Shown here piece by piece: positions 7,846-17,738 of a DNA stretch of 64,000 nt. Below the pieces are notes generated by a model, which was not told where the DNA came from, made no database searches, and saw nothing but the letters and a program-made list of their open reading frames with translations. Position 1 is the stretch's first letter; the number at the start of each line of letters is the position of its first letter. The stretch spans positions 1 through 64,000 of the forward strand of contig NZ_WNKT01000012.1 in assembly GCF_009720725.1 (NCBI RefSeq), given 5' to 3'. The translations under genes were made by a program, and so were the position numbers. The stretch comes from Allochromatium palmeri. Its GTDB lineage: Bacteria; Pseudomonadota; Gammaproteobacteria; Chromatiales; Chromatiaceae.

Positions 7846-8813
7846 CGCCATTCAACCCCTTTCTGGAGCGTCTGACCCAGACGGCACTCGCGCCCTGGGT
7901 CGAACCGCTGTCAGCCGCCGTGGGCGAACGTCTTGGACAGCGCGCACATGGTGATCTTGTGCGCTGGGAAGCGGCGCTGGCCGCGCTGCCCGAACTACCG
8001 CCCGGTCGAGCCGTGCTCGATCAGTCCGGCGTCGGTCGTCATTCGGATCATCCACTTCCGCCCGAGATCGCCGCCCGTCTGCGCACAACCCTGCTGGAAC
8101 TGCATCCCTGGCGCAAAGGACCATTCCGCCTGCATGATCTACAGATCGACACCGAATGGCGCTCGGACTGGAAATGGGATCGACTCGCCCACGCAATCGA
8201 CCCGCTAGATGGACGGCTGGTGCTCGATGTTGGTTGCGGTAACGGCTATCACGCCTGGCGGATGCTGGGCGCGGGTGCGCGGCTGGTCATGGGGATCGAC
8301 CCGACCCAGGTGTTTCTGTGCCAGTTCCTGGCCATCAACCGCTATCTGGCGCGTGACGATCTGGCCGTACTGCCGCTCGGCATCGAGGATCTGCCGCCCG
8401 GACTGACCGGCTTCGACACGGTCTTTTCGATGGGCGTGCTCTATCATCGCCGCTCGCCGCTCGACCATCTGGCCGAATTGCGCGCCCTGTTGCGCCCGGG
8501 CGGCCAGCTCGTGCTGGAAACCCTGGTTCTCGACGGCGAAGGGCCGCAAGCGCTGGTGCCGCCCGACCGCTATGCCAGCATGCGCAATGTCTGGTTCATC
8601 CCGAGCGTCGAGGCGCTCGCGGTCTGGATGGGGCGGCTCGGATTCAAGGACGTCGATGTCGTCGACGTCAGCCGCACCACGGTCGAGGAACAACGCCCGA
8701 CCGAGTGGATGCGCTTCCAGTCCCTGCCGGATCATCTCGACCCGGCAGACCCGCGCCGCACCATCGAGGGCCATCCGGCCCCGGTGCGGGCGATCCTCAT
8801 CGGTCGAGCCTGA
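7836..8813 (+). CDS. cmoB: tRNA U34 carboxymethyltransferase CmoB
   Basis: Transfers the carboxymethyl group of carboxy-SAM to 5-hydroxyuridine 34 of tRNA. The product is 325 residues (E. coli 323). The start ATG 7836 lies inside the end of cmoA. The N-terminal helical part contains KGPFRLHDLQIDTEWRSDWK, a signature of CmoB, with the substrate-binding Lys and Trp. The SAM site is VLDVGCGNGYHAWRML, and FSMGVLYHRRSPLDHL is another CmoB block. crcB starts seven bases after its stop, probably in the same transcript. Confidence 0.96.
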   Translation: MDLTPFNPFLERLTQTALAPWVEPLSAAVGERLGQRAHGDLVRWEAALAALPELPPGRAVLDQSGVGRHSDHPLPPEIAARLRTTLLELHPWRKGPFRLHDLQIDTEWRSDWKWDRLAHAIDPLDGRLVLDVGCGNGYHAWRMLGAGARLVMGIDPTQVFLCQFLAINRYLARDDLAVLPLGIEDLPPGLTGFDTVFSMGVLYHRRSPLDHLAELRALLRPGGQLVLETLVLDGEGPQALVPPDRYASMRNVWFIPSVEALAVWMGRLGFKDVDVVDVSRTTVEEQRPTEWMRFQSLPDHLDPADPRRTIEGHPAPVRAILIGRA

Positions 8814-8819
8814 GCACCC

Positions 8820-9203
8820 ATGAACGCTGTCATCGCTATTTTCACCGGCGCCGGTCTCGGCGCGCTGCTGCGCTGGTTCCTCGGCCAGCGACTCAACGCC
8901 ATCGTCCCAAGCCTGCCGCTCGGCACCCTCGCTGCCAACCTGCTCGGCGGCCTGCTGATCGGCCTGGCCATCGCCTGGCTCGGACGTCATCCCGGTCTGC
9001 CGCCCGAACTCCGTCTGCTCGTCATCACCGGCTTTCTCGGTGGCCTGACCACCTTCTCGACCTTCTCCGCCGAAGTCGTCACCCTGTTGTCCAAAGGCGA
9101 ACTGCTCTGGGGCCTGACCGCGATCGGGGTGCATCTGATCGGCTCCCTGAGCATGACGGCGCTGGGGATCTGGCTCGTGCATCTGCTGCTGGCGCGTACT
9201 TGA
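8820..9203 (+). CDS. crcB: Fluoride channel Fluc/CrcB
   Basis: Small membrane protein of 127 residues forming dual-topology dimers that export fluoride. Four membrane helices can be seen. Diagnostic motifs are [13 protein letters not shown] near residue 12, [15 protein letters not shown] and [15 protein letters not shown], the last with the Phe and Thr/Ser residues that line the pore. No fluoride riboswitch is visible; the gene follows cmoB by only seven bases, so it seems to be read from the cmo promoter. The next gene encodes a DUF190 protein, a common partner of crcB. Confidence 0.93.
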   Translation: MNAVIAIFTGAGLGALLRWFLGQRLNAIVPSLPLGTLAANLLGGLLIGLAIAWLGRHPGLPPELRLLVITGFLGGLTTFSTFSAEVVTLLSKGELLWGLTAIGVHLIGSLSMTALGIWLVHLLLART

Positions 9204-9258
9204 TCAGAGGCGCCATAGACGCCATCACCGTGATTTCAACCACTGGAGACCTCGAACC

Positions 9259-9585
9259 ATGTCGAGCTGCTTTCTGAAATTCTATGTCGCCGAGAGCCGT
9301 CGTCATCATCACACGCTGATCTACGAATGGCTGCTGGAGGAGGCCAAATCGTTCGGACTCCAGGGTGGCTCGGCCTTTCGCGCCCTGGCCGGTTTCGGCC
9401 GCCACGGTCGGCTGCACGAAGAACGCTTCTTCGAGCTATCAGGCGACCTGCCGGTCGAGGTCGGCTTCGTCGTCAGCGAGGACGAAGCCAACCGCTTTCT
9501 CGACCACATTGGCCGGGACGGGCTGGATCTCTTCTACATCAAGATGCCGGTCGAGTCCGGCGTGACTGACGCGCACCGCTCATGA
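9259..9585 (+). CDS. DUF190-family protein (PII-like)
   Basis: 108-residue DUF190 protein. The family has a PII-like ferredoxin fold and often lies beside crcB; a regulatory role in fluoride or anion export has been proposed but is not proven. Family features seen here are LKFYVAESRRHHHTLIYEWL, with a His-rich stretch, GGSAFRALAGFGRHGRLHE and DLPVEVGFVVSEDEANRFLD. The start ATG 9259 follows crcB by 55 bases. After the stop, a short CCGC/GCGG stem followed by TTTT (about 9586-9600) may be a weak terminator. Confidence 0.85.
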   Translation: MSSCFLKFYVAESRRHHHTLIYEWLLEEAKSFGLQGGSAFRALAGFGRHGRLHEERFFELSGDLPVEVGFVVSEDEANRFLDHIGRDGLDLFYIKMPVESGVTDAHRS

Positions 9586-9620
9586 TCCGCAGCGGTTTTG
9601 AGCCTTAAGCACCGCGAGTT

Positions 9621-9650
9621 TTAGGCAAAGCGAAAAAGTCGGAATATAAT
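9621..9650 (+). promoter_or_regulatory. Candidate sigma70 promoter of the suf operon
   Basis: In the 208-base spacer before sufB there is a perfect -10 hexamer, TATAAT at 9645-9650. A weak -35 (TTAGGC at 9621-9626) lies 18 bases upstream. The spacer is otherwise AT-richer than the surrounding genes. No convincing IscR or Fur site was recognised, and no iscR or sufR gene lies beside the operon. Confidence 0.35.
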
Positions 9651-9793
9651 CAAGCGTTCACAGAACCGTCTTGAAACACTGGACGGCGAAGCGGATATAG
9701 ACCCCATGACTCGGGTGTGAAGGTGTTGATTCCAAACCGAGTGGGCGCATATCAAAAACCCAGAGATTCACTCAAGAAAGCGGAGCCAGGAGC

Positions 9794-11239
<1,446 letters not shown>

Positions 11240-11269
11240 TCGCGCGTCCGTTCAATCCAATTTCAGCCA

Positions 11270-11316
11270 AACCGCGTCATTGCTGACGCCGGGCGAGTCT
11301 GGCGCCCGACGCGGTT
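11270..11316 (+). other. Intercistronic hairpin between sufB and sufC
   Basis: A 9-bp perfect stem (AACCGCGTC at 11270-11278, GACGCGGTT at 11308-11316) encloses a second 5-bp stem GGGCG/CGCCC at 11291-11295 and 11303-11307. It sits just before the sufC ribosome site. It may protect sufB mRNA or lower sufC-sufD expression. The same outer arm sequence (ACCGCG/CGCGGT) recurs in the hairpin at 21558-21596, so a dispersed repeat is possible. Confidence 0.5.
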
Positions 11317-11330
11317 CAGGAGTCACAACG

Positions 11331-12083
11331 ATGTTGTCTGTCAAGGGCCTGCGGGCCAACGTGGGTGATAAAGAGATCCTCAAAGGACTGGATCTGGAGA
11401 TCGGGCCAGGCGAGGTCCACGCCATCATGGGACCGAACGGCTCGGGCAAGAGCACGCTCTCGCATGTCCTGTCGGGACGCGATGGCTACACAGTCACGGC
11501 CGGCTCGGCGACTTTTGAGGGTCACGACCTGCTCGAACTCGAACCCGAGGAACGCGCCCAGCTCGGACTCTTTCTCGCCTTCCAGTATCCGGTCGAGCTG
11601 CCGGGCGTGAACAACACCTATTTCCTCAAGGCCGCGCTCAACAGTCTGCGCAAGGCGCGCGGCGAGCCGGAACTCGATGCTGTCGCCTTTCTGCGCCTCA
11701 TCAAGGAGAAGCTCAAGATCCTGCATCTTGACGACTCGCTCCTGAAGCGCGCCGTCAACGCCGGTTTCTCGGGCGGCGAGAAGAAGCGCAACGAAATCTT
11801 CCAGATGGCCCTGCTGGAGCCAAAATTCGCCATCCTCGATGAGACCGACTCCGGACTCGATATCGATGCCCTGCGCGTGGTCGCCGAGGGCGTCAATGCC
11901 CTGCGCTCGCCCGAGCGCTCCATGATCGTCGTCACCCACTATCAGCGGCTGCTCGACTACATTCAGCCCGATTATGTGCATGTCCTGGCGCACGGTCGCA
12001 TCATCCGCTCAGGCGGCAAGGAACTGGCGCTGGAGCTGGAGGAAAAGGGCTACGGCTGGATCGACGCGGAGCTGGCGGCATGA
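11331..12083 (+). CDS. sufC: Fe-S assembly ATPase SufC
   Basis: ABC-type ATPase of the SufBCD complex, 250 residues. Walker A is GPNGSGKST, the family-specific signature is FSGGEKKRNEIFQ, and Walker B is FAILDETDSGLD. The start ATG 11331 (MLSVKGLRANVGDKEIL) has CAGGAG eight bases upstream; an ATG-less extension upstream is open but has no such site. The stop overlaps the sufD start by 4 bases (ATGA), so the two are coupled. Confidence 0.97.
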   Translation: MLSVKGLRANVGDKEILKGLDLEIGPGEVHAIMGPNGSGKSTLSHVLSGRDGYTVTAGSATFEGHDLLELEPEERAQLGLFLAFQYPVELPGVNNTYFLKAALNSLRKARGEPELDAVAFLRLIKEKLKILHLDDSLLKRAVNAGFSGGEKKRNEIFQMALLEPKFAILDETDSGLDIDALRVVAEGVNALRSPERSMIVVTHYQRLLDYIQPDYVHVLAHGRIIRSGGKELALELEEKGYGWIDAELAA

Positions 12084-13381
12084 ACGCGCCACTGCACAGC
12101 GGTCTGGAATACTGGTTGAACGCGCCGGACGACGGACCGGATCTCGCCTGGCTGGATGAACGTCGCCACGGGGCGCGCGCACGACTGAGCGCCCGGGCAC
12201 TGCCGCATTCCAAACAGGAAGCCTGGCGTTACACCAGTCTCAAGAGTTTGCTCGAACAGCAGTTTACCGCCATCGACGAGCCGCTGAGCGCGCTCCAGCC
12301 GGAAGATCTCGACACGGTCCTGATCCCTGGATTCGAGAGTCATCGTCTGGTGCTGGTCAATGGGCGCTATGCGCCTGAGCTGTCGATGCTGGGCGAGCTG
12401 CCGGCGGGCGTGCGCATCGGCGGACTGCGCGACTGGTTGCAGCACGATCCCGAGTCGCTGCGCGGACAGCTCGACGCGGCGCTGGGCGACTCGGAGGCTT
12501 TTTTCGCCACGCTCAACAGCGCTGGGCTGGACGATGGTCTGGTGGTTTGGCTGGAGCGCGGCGCCGTGCTCGAACGCCCGATCGAACTCATCCATCTCTC
12601 GGTCGGACTCGACGAGCCGCGCGTGGCCCAGCCGCGTCATCTGGTGCATCTGGAGGCCGGCGCCCAGGCACGCTTGATCGAGCGCTATGTCAGTCTGGGC
12701 GAGGCGCTCTATTGCACCAACGCGGTCATGGAGGTCGTGCTCGGGCGCGATGCCGTACTCAAGCACGAACGGTTGCAGATGGAAAGCCGCAACGCTTTTC
12801 ATCTCAGCGGCTTCTATCTGCTCCAGGACGAAAACAGCCGCTACTCAGGGATCAACATTGGCCTTGGCGCGCGCTGGGCACGCACCGATCTCAATACCCG
12901 TTTCCGGGGCGAGCAGGCTGAATGCGTGCTGCACGGACTCTATCTGGCCGGTGACGGTCAGTTGCTCGACTACCATCTCGACGTCGAGCACGCCGTCCCG
13001 AACTGCCGCAGTGAGGAGAACTTCAAGGGCCTGCTCACCGGGCAGGGGCGGGCGGTCTTCGACGGTCGGGTGCTGGTTGCCAAGTCGGCGCAGAAGAGCG
13101 ATGCGGCTATGTCCAACCGCAATCTGATGCTCTCCGAACAGGCCGAGATCGACACCAAGCCGCAGCTCGAGATCTATGCCGATGACGTGCGTTGCAGTCA
13201 CGGCACCACGGTCGGTCAGATCGAACCCGAGATGCTGTTCTATCTGCGCTCGCGCGGCATCGACGCCTCGCAGGCGCGGCGGATGCTGTGTCTGGGGTTC
13301 GCCGGTGAGGTGATCGATCAGCTCGGTGTCGAGGCGGTACGCGAGCATGTGGCCGCCGCGGTCGGGCAGCGTCTGACCTGA
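12080..13381 (+). CDS. sufD: Fe-S cluster assembly protein SufD
   Basis: Partner of SufB in the SufBC2D scaffold, 433 residues. It has the N-terminal helical domain (SKQEAWRYTSLKSLLEQQF) and the right-handed beta-helix core. The C-terminal motif DDVRCSHGTTVGQIE includes the histidine known to be important in E. coli SufD (His360), and YLRSRGIDASQARRML follows. The start overlaps sufC. A 66-base gap leads to sufT. Confidence 0.96.
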   Translation: MNAPLHSGLEYWLNAPDDGPDLAWLDERRHGARARLSARALPHSKQEAWRYTSLKSLLEQQFTAIDEPLSALQPEDLDTVLIPGFESHRLVLVNGRYAPELSMLGELPAGVRIGGLRDWLQHDPESLRGQLDAALGDSEAFFATLNSAGLDDGLVVWLERGAVLERPIELIHLSVGLDEPRVAQPRHLVHLEAGAQARLIERYVSLGEALYCTNAVMEVVLGRDAVLKHERLQMESRNAFHLSGFYLLQDENSRYSGINIGLGARWARTDLNTRFRGEQAECVLHGLYLAGDGQLLDYHLDVEHAVPNCRSEENFKGLLTGQGRAVFDGRVLVAKSAQKSDAAMSNRNLMLSEQAEIDTKPQLEIYADDVRCSHGTTVGQIEPEMLFYLRSRGIDASQARRMLCLGFAGEVIDQLGVEAVREHVAAAVGQRLT

Positions 13382-13447
13382 CAGCAATGGGCGAAGTGAA
13401 TTGAAGATATTGAGTCAAACCGCGCCTGGTGTCTCGCGGAGGAAGTA

Positions 13448-13873
13448 ATGAACAGACTGGCCCGCTTTGCCGGTTTTGGCCGGCGCAAGCAAGAATCTGA
13501 AGCACAGGATGGAGACACGACTGTCCTCCACGAGGAGGAGGTCGAGGTTTCCGTGGAGCGCATGGACCCCGAGGAACTGCGCGAGCCGATCATCGCCTCG
13601 CTGCGCGGCGTCCATGACCCCGAGATCCCGGTCAACATCTATGACCTGGGTTTGATCTATCGCATCGACATCGCCGCCAATGGCGATATCTCGGTCGACA
13701 TGACGCTGACGGCGCCCGGCTGTCCGGTCGCCGGCATGATGCCGCTGATGGTCAAGAGCGCGGTCGAGCGGGTCGAGGGTGCGGGGCAGGTCAGCGTGCA
13801 GCTGGTGTGGGATCCGCCCTGGAACGCCGACAACATGAGCGATGAGGCGCGACTACAGCTCGGCCTGATGTAA
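13448..13873 (+). CDS. sufT: SufT-like DUF59/MIP18-family Fe-S maturation protein
   Basis: Probable Fe-S cluster maturation or carrier factor. The DUF59 core (about residues 45-135) has HDPEIPVNIYDLGLIY and MTLTAPGCPVAGMMP, with the conserved cysteine. The end, LVWDPPWNADNMSDEAR, is typical of SufT proteins. The first 40 residues are extra, basic then acidic (FGRRKQ, EEEVEVSVER). The start ATG 13448 has GGAGGAAGTA upstream, a strong ribosome site. As fourth gene of the suf operon it occupies the position where other bacteria have sufS/sufU/sufT. A hairpin follows 61 bases after the stop. Confidence 0.88.
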   Translation: MNRLARFAGFGRRKQESEAQDGDTTVLHEEEVEVSVERMDPEELREPIIASLRGVHDPEIPVNIYDLGLIYRIDIAANGDISVDMTLTAPGCPVAGMMPLMVKSAVERVEGAGQVSVQLVWDPPWNADNMSDEARLQLGLM

Positions 13874-13934
13874 ATACGCCTTGGCCGTGAGGCGATTATG
13901 GCGTGTATCAGCACCTGATTTGAGACAGATTTTC

Positions 13935-13978
13935 GACGCTCTGTTAGGTGCAAATGAATTCGCACCTAACAGAGCGTC
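13935..13978. terminator. Perfect 17-bp palindrome between convergent sufT and cytochrome gene
   Basis: Arm 13935-13951 (GACGCTCTGTTAGGTGC) is exactly complementary to 13962-13978, with a 10-base AT-rich loop. It lies between two converging genes and could stop both transcripts. Neither side has a clear T-run after the stem, so it is not a standard intrinsic terminator; a repeated extragenic palindrome or other element is possible. Confidence 0.6.
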
Positions 13979-13989
13979 ATCCGTTCAAA

Positions 13990-15354
13990 TCACTCTGACC
14001 CGATCGGCTGTTCCGATACGGCGATGAGCACAGGCGCGGTCAACTCAGCGGGCAACTGCGTGAACTTCTTGACCAGCGACGGCCAGAGCAGGTTGTAGTA
14101 CAGCTCGCCGCGCACCAGTACCACATCCTTGGCTGGAATCTCATAGTTCAGCTCACGGGTCTCGTGCGGCTGCAAGCGCGTGTCCTCGCCCGGCTTGGTG
14201 GCGGTCGGCGGTGGGGCCGGCTTGCCATGGTCGTCGGCCAACCCATAGGCGAAATAGGCGCGCGGGTCGTCCTTGGACGGATGACCGGCGGCATTCTCCC
14301 ACACCACCTCACCACTGGCGTCATAGGCCGTGAGCTTCAGATAGAGATTGCGGAAGGGCGCACCGGTCGGCATGGCGTGCGGCTGGAGATTGCGAATCCA
14401 GACCTGGGCGTCGATGGTCTCGTCACCGGCGTTGGTCGTCAGATCGAAAACGATGGAACGCTTGAGCATCCCCTCGTGATGACCGCCGCCCATGGTGTGA
14501 TCAGCGAATCCGCCCGCGACCGGCATGTGACAGCTCTGACAAGCCACTTCGCTGCCGCTCTTGATGAACTCGTTGCCGGTCTGACACAGCGGCACGCCCT
14601 GCGGATTGTCGCGCTGATCGTGGCAGCCCATGCAGGCATCCGAGGTGCGCATCAGACGCGGATTGGCTTCCATCGTCAGGGCTGGGATGGTCTTGCCATC
14701 CAGGTCGACCGGCTCGCCCAGATGCGGATTGGGTTTCGGATCGACTGCGGCGTCGACCGCACCGCCGAAGAGATCGTCGGCGCCGGCCTTGAGCCGCTCC
14801 AGTTCACGCGGGAAGCCGAGCGGCGCCTGGAGGGTGTCGGCTAGCGCATAGGCCTTGATGCCATAGCGAATCTTGCCCTGTTCGTCCTGAATGCCGTTGT
14901 AGGTCTTGAGGGTATGACAGGCGACACAGTTGACGCCTTCACTATAGGCCGGGTGCGCGTCGAGCTTGGTGGTTTGGTCGCGCGCGGCATTGGGGGCGTG
15001 ACAGTTCAGACAGAGCGGAAACTTGCCCGATTTCTTGTGGATCATGCCCTCGGCGGTCGGATCGCCGACTTCCTGCTGGTAGAACGCGCCATGGATGGGA
15101 TCGGAGAGCGCGGTGCTCTGGGCATGCATGGATCCTTTCCACTGACGATAGATGTCCTGATGGCAGTTCGCGCAGACCTCGGATGAGACGCGGTAGATGG
15201 GTTCGGCCTCTGACTCGGCCAGGGCGCTGGGGGACTGGATGGCCAGCGCCGCGAGCGCCAGCCAGCCGGATGTCATGAGCGAGATGATTGATCGCTGTCG
15301 TATCACGGGTGTCACTCCTCTGCTTGGATTCGCCCGGTTGTGGTTGGGCGTCAT
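13990..15354 (-). CDS. Periplasmic pentaheme cytochrome c (cytochrome c-554-like)
   Basis: Exported multiheme cytochrome of 454 residues. The signal peptide ends near residue 46 (PSALA). Five CxxCH heme sites are at about 61 (CANCH), 115 (CLNCH), 143 (CVACH), 240 (CMGCH) and 271 (CQSCH). After the last heme there are about 180 residues without heme sites that look like a beta-sandwich (HAMPTGAPFRNLYLKLTAYD). The heme region resembles the cytochrome c-554 family. It is transcribed divergently from the octaheme HAO-like gene across a 229-base AT-rich spacer, so it is probably an electron-transfer partner. The exact start is unsure; ATG at residue 27 would also leave a signal peptide. Confidence 0.88.
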   Translation of the reverse strand: MTPNHNRANPSRGVTPVIRQRSIISLMTSGWLALAALAIQSPSALAESEAEPIYRVSSEVCANCHQDIYRQWKGSMHAQSTALSDPIHGAFYQQEVGDPTAEGMIHKKSGKFPLCLNCHAPNAARDQTTKLDAHPAYSEGVNCVACHTLKTYNGIQDEQGKIRYGIKAYALADTLQAPLGFPRELERLKAGADDLFGGAVDAAVDPKPNPHLGEPVDLDGKTIPALTMEANPRLMRTSDACMGCHDQRDNPQGVPLCQTGNEFIKSGSEVACQSCHMPVAGGFADHTMGGGHHEGMLKRSIVFDLTTNAGDETIDAQVWIRNLQPHAMPTGAPFRNLYLKLTAYDASGEVVWENAAGHPSKDDPRAYFAYGLADDHGKPAPPPTATKPGEDTRLQPHETRELNYEIPAKDVVLVRGELYYNLLWPSLVKKFTQLPAELTAPVLIAVSEQPIGSE

Positions 15355-15439
15355 TGTTATTGAGCGCTTTTATTGTGGTCGATGAGGCGGTGCCTGGTCT
15401 AGTCGGTGTGTGACGGTGAGCATTAAATATCCGCATCGT

Positions 15440-15483
15440 CTATTTGTTTATCCGTAATTCATTATTCTTTAATAAACAAATAG
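15440..15483. promoter_or_regulatory. Inverted repeat in the divergent cytochrome promoter region
   Basis: CTATTTGTTTAT at 15440-15451 and its exact complement ATAAACAAATAG at 15472-15483 are separated by 20 AT-rich bases. Two more bases on each side match after one mismatch. The repeat is in the centre of the AT-rich spacer between the two cytochrome transcription units. A two-dimer operator controlling both units is the most natural reading, but no known regulator site was recognised. Confidence 0.4.
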
Positions 15484-15583
15484 TCGTAAATTCTTATTTT
15501 CAAAGCAATTGCCCGAGCGCCCGAAATCACTAATAATCTGAATTGATAATTCTCAATCCTGAAAAATGTTCGGGGTCATTCAG

Positions 15584-17050
15584 ATGCGCAAGGGGTTCGA
15601 GACGATCGGTGGACAGTGGGTGGGGGTCTTGGTTCTATTGGGATGGATGCTGGCCGGACCGGCACTGGCCGAACCGGTCAAGCTTGACCCAAGGCACTGG
15701 GGGCATGAAGCCGGCGAGAAGTGTGTGAGCTGTCATTCCAAGGCGTCGAGCGGATTGGCCAGTCAATGGCGCGAGAGTGCCCATCACGCGGCCGGTGTCA
15801 ACTGCATGGACTGCCATCAGGCCGAGCGTTCCGACCCGGACTCTATGGTGCACGAAGGCCAGATCATCGCCACCATCGTCTCGCCCAAGGATTGCGGGCG
15901 CTGCCACCAGAAGGAGTACGAAGAGCAGCAGGGGTCGGTCCATGCCGAGGCTTTCGCGCTCATCGAAGCGCGCCTGCCGGCCCTGGCTGACCATGTCGGC
16001 GGTCCGATCATGCGTGCCGCCTCCTGTGATCAGTGTCACGGGTCGCGGGTCGGTGTGCAGGGCGACGGCCGGCTCGATCCCGCCACCTGGCCGAACTCCG
16101 GCATCGGGCGCATCAATCCAGATGGCTCCAAGGGCTCTTGCTCGGCCTGTCATGGCCGCCATCGCTTCTCCAAGGCCCAGGCGCGCGAGCCGGAAGCCTG
16201 CGTGCGCTGTCACTCGGGACCGGATTCTCCCGACAAGGAGATCTTCGAGGCCTCCAAGCACGGCATGGTCTATGCCGCTCACCGTCACGAGATGAACCTG
16301 GACGCGCCTGAATGGGTTGCCGGACGCGACTATACAGCCGCGCCGACCTGTGTCACCTGTCACATGGGCGCCGCCGGTAAGCTGCCCTCGACTCATGATG
16401 TCGGCATGCGCAATGCCTGGAGCCTCAACAGCCCGGTGTCGAACCGTCAGTTTCTGGTCGTCTTTGAGGATGGCGCCAAGATGGAGCTGCCCGAGGGGGC
16501 GGAGATCCCCAAGCGCGGCGCCGAGCTGACCCGGCTCGATGGCACCGTCGGTCAGGTCAAGACCCTGGCCGCGCCCGACCGCCGGCGTCAGGCCATGTCC
16601 ATGGTCTGTCTCGAATGTCACGCCAAGAGCTTCACTGAGAGCTTCATGAGCCAGTTCGATGCGGTCGTCGAGCTGTTCAACGACAAGTTTGGCCGTCCGG
16701 CCCGCGACGTCATGGCCGGACTCTATGCCGCTGAATTGCTCACGCCCACGCCTTTCGACGAGCCGATCGAGTTCACCTATTGGGAACTCTGGCATGACGA
16801 GGGCGCGCGTGCCCGTCACGGCGCCTCCATGATGAGTCCCAATCATGCCTGGTGGGAGGGGATGTATGTGGTGGGGCGCAATTTCTATGCGCGCTTCCTG
16901 CCTGAGGCACGCGCCATCGCCGGCGAGCGCGCGGACGAGCTGGTCGACGCGGTGATTGGCGCGGTCGAGTCGCATCAGTGGCTGAACGATCCGGGGCAGT
17001 CGAGTCCGATCCTGGGCTTTGCACGCGACACGCACGAGGAGGCCGAGTAA
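15584..17050 (+). CDS. Octaheme cytochrome c, hydroxylamine oxidoreductase-like (HAO family)
   Basis: Exported cytochrome of 488 residues with eight CxxCH sites: CVSCH, CMDCH, CGRCH, CDQCH, CSACH, CVRCH, CVTCH and CLECH. Spacing and the tail block HDEGARARHGASMM, then NHAWWEGMYVVGRNFY, match the HAO superfamily. In true HAO a tyrosine of the tail region cross-links to the catalytic heme; here the likely position reads NHAWWEG, with His and no Tyr, as in the reductive HAO-like proteins of epsilonproteobacteria. It is therefore more likely a nitrite (or related) reductase than a hydroxylamine oxidase; this alignment is by eye. The signal peptide is at 1-29. ATG 15584 has GGGG upstream; ATG 15566 is an alternative. 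Its stop overlaps the next start (TAATG). Confidence 0.87.
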   Translation: MRKGFETIGGQWVGVLVLLGWMLAGPALAEPVKLDPRHWGHEAGEKCVSCHSKASSGLASQWRESAHHAAGVNCMDCHQAERSDPDSMVHEGQIIATIVSPKDCGRCHQKEYEEQQGSVHAEAFALIEARLPALADHVGGPIMRAASCDQCHGSRVGVQGDGRLDPATWPNSGIGRINPDGSKGSCSACHGRHRFSKAQAREPEACVRCHSGPDSPDKEIFEASKHGMVYAAHRHEMNLDAPEWVAGRDYTAAPTCVTCHMGAAGKLPSTHDVGMRNAWSLNSPVSNRQFLVVFEDGAKMELPEGAEIPKRGAELTRLDGTVGQVKTLAAPDRRRQAMSMVCLECHAKSFTESFMSQFDAVVELFNDKFGRPARDVMAGLYAAELLTPTPFDEPIEFTYWELWHDEGARARHGASMMSPNHAWWEGMYVVGRNFYARFLPEARAIAGERADELVDAVIGAVESHQWLNDPGQSSPILGFARDTHEEAE

Positions 17051-17688
17051 TGGCCGGCTCAGGTCTGTTCAGTGTCATCACGCGCCCGGTGGTGATTGCC
17101 CTGGTGATCGGCGGCATCGGCGGCATGGTGTTCATCGGCTTTCTCAACGAATTCCATCATTTCGCCAGCCGCAACGAGTTCTGTACCAGTTGTCATTCCA
17201 TGACCTTCGCCGAGACGGTCTACCAGCAATCGGCGCATTACAACTCGGCCTCCGGGGTACGCGCCTCCTGTGGTGACTGTCATGTCTCGCCGGGGTTGCT
17301 GGCCTCGACCTGGGACCATGTCGTGGGCGCCACGGATTTTTTCAAGCAGCTCTTCGGTGAGAACTACGACGATCCGGTCATCAACGCGCTCCATCTGCCT
17401 GAATCGGCCTTCATGGCGCGCGAGTGGTTTCGCAAGCGCGATTCAGCGAGCTGTCGGTACTGTCATGTCCAGGAGGCGATCCAGGGCGAGCGCACCCACA
17501 CGGCCGCCATCCATCGCGAGGAAACCGAGGGCAAGACCTGTATCGACTGTCATACCAATCTGGTGCATCGACCGGTGCCGGACGAGCGCACTTTCAAGCG
17601 CGACGCCTGGAATCGGATGATCGAGGAGGAATTCGGTCTGGAGCCGGGCACGGCCGACAGGCTGCTGGCCAAACCACGCCCGGAGTGA
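17050..17688 (+). CDS. NapC/NirT-type tetraheme quinol dehydrogenase
   Basis: Membrane-anchored tetraheme cytochrome of 212 residues that should take electrons from quinol and give them to periplasmic partners. One uncleaved membrane helix lies at about 11-32 (ITRPVVIALVIGGIGGMVFI). Four CxxCH sites follow: CTSCH, CGDCH, CRYCH and CIDCH. The pattern NEFCTSCHSM, then SGVRASCGDCHV, is typical of NapC/NrfH. The gene is coupled to the HAO-like gene (overlap of one base), the same arrangement as the haoA-haoC pairs of epsilonproteobacteria. An upstream GTG in the frame exists, but ATG 17050 gives the standard N-terminus. Confidence 0.92.
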   Translation: MAGSGLFSVITRPVVIALVIGGIGGMVFIGFLNEFHHFASRNEFCTSCHSMTFAETVYQQSAHYNSASGVRASCGDCHVSPGLLASTWDHVVGATDFFKQLFGENYDDPVINALHLPESAFMAREWFRKRDSASCRYCHVQEAIQGERTHTAAIHREETEGKTCIDCHTNLVHRPVPDERTFKRDAWNRMIEEEFGLEPGTADRLLAKPRPE

Positions 17689-17738
17689 CGGGGTCTGACC
17701 AGAAGACGCTGGATGAGCCGAGATCGGAACGCCGCGCG

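Noticed and set aside
15545-15565. Fur-box-like TGATAATTCTCAATC before the octaheme gene
   Set aside because: Only one half matches the Fur consensus; the other half has two matches of seven.
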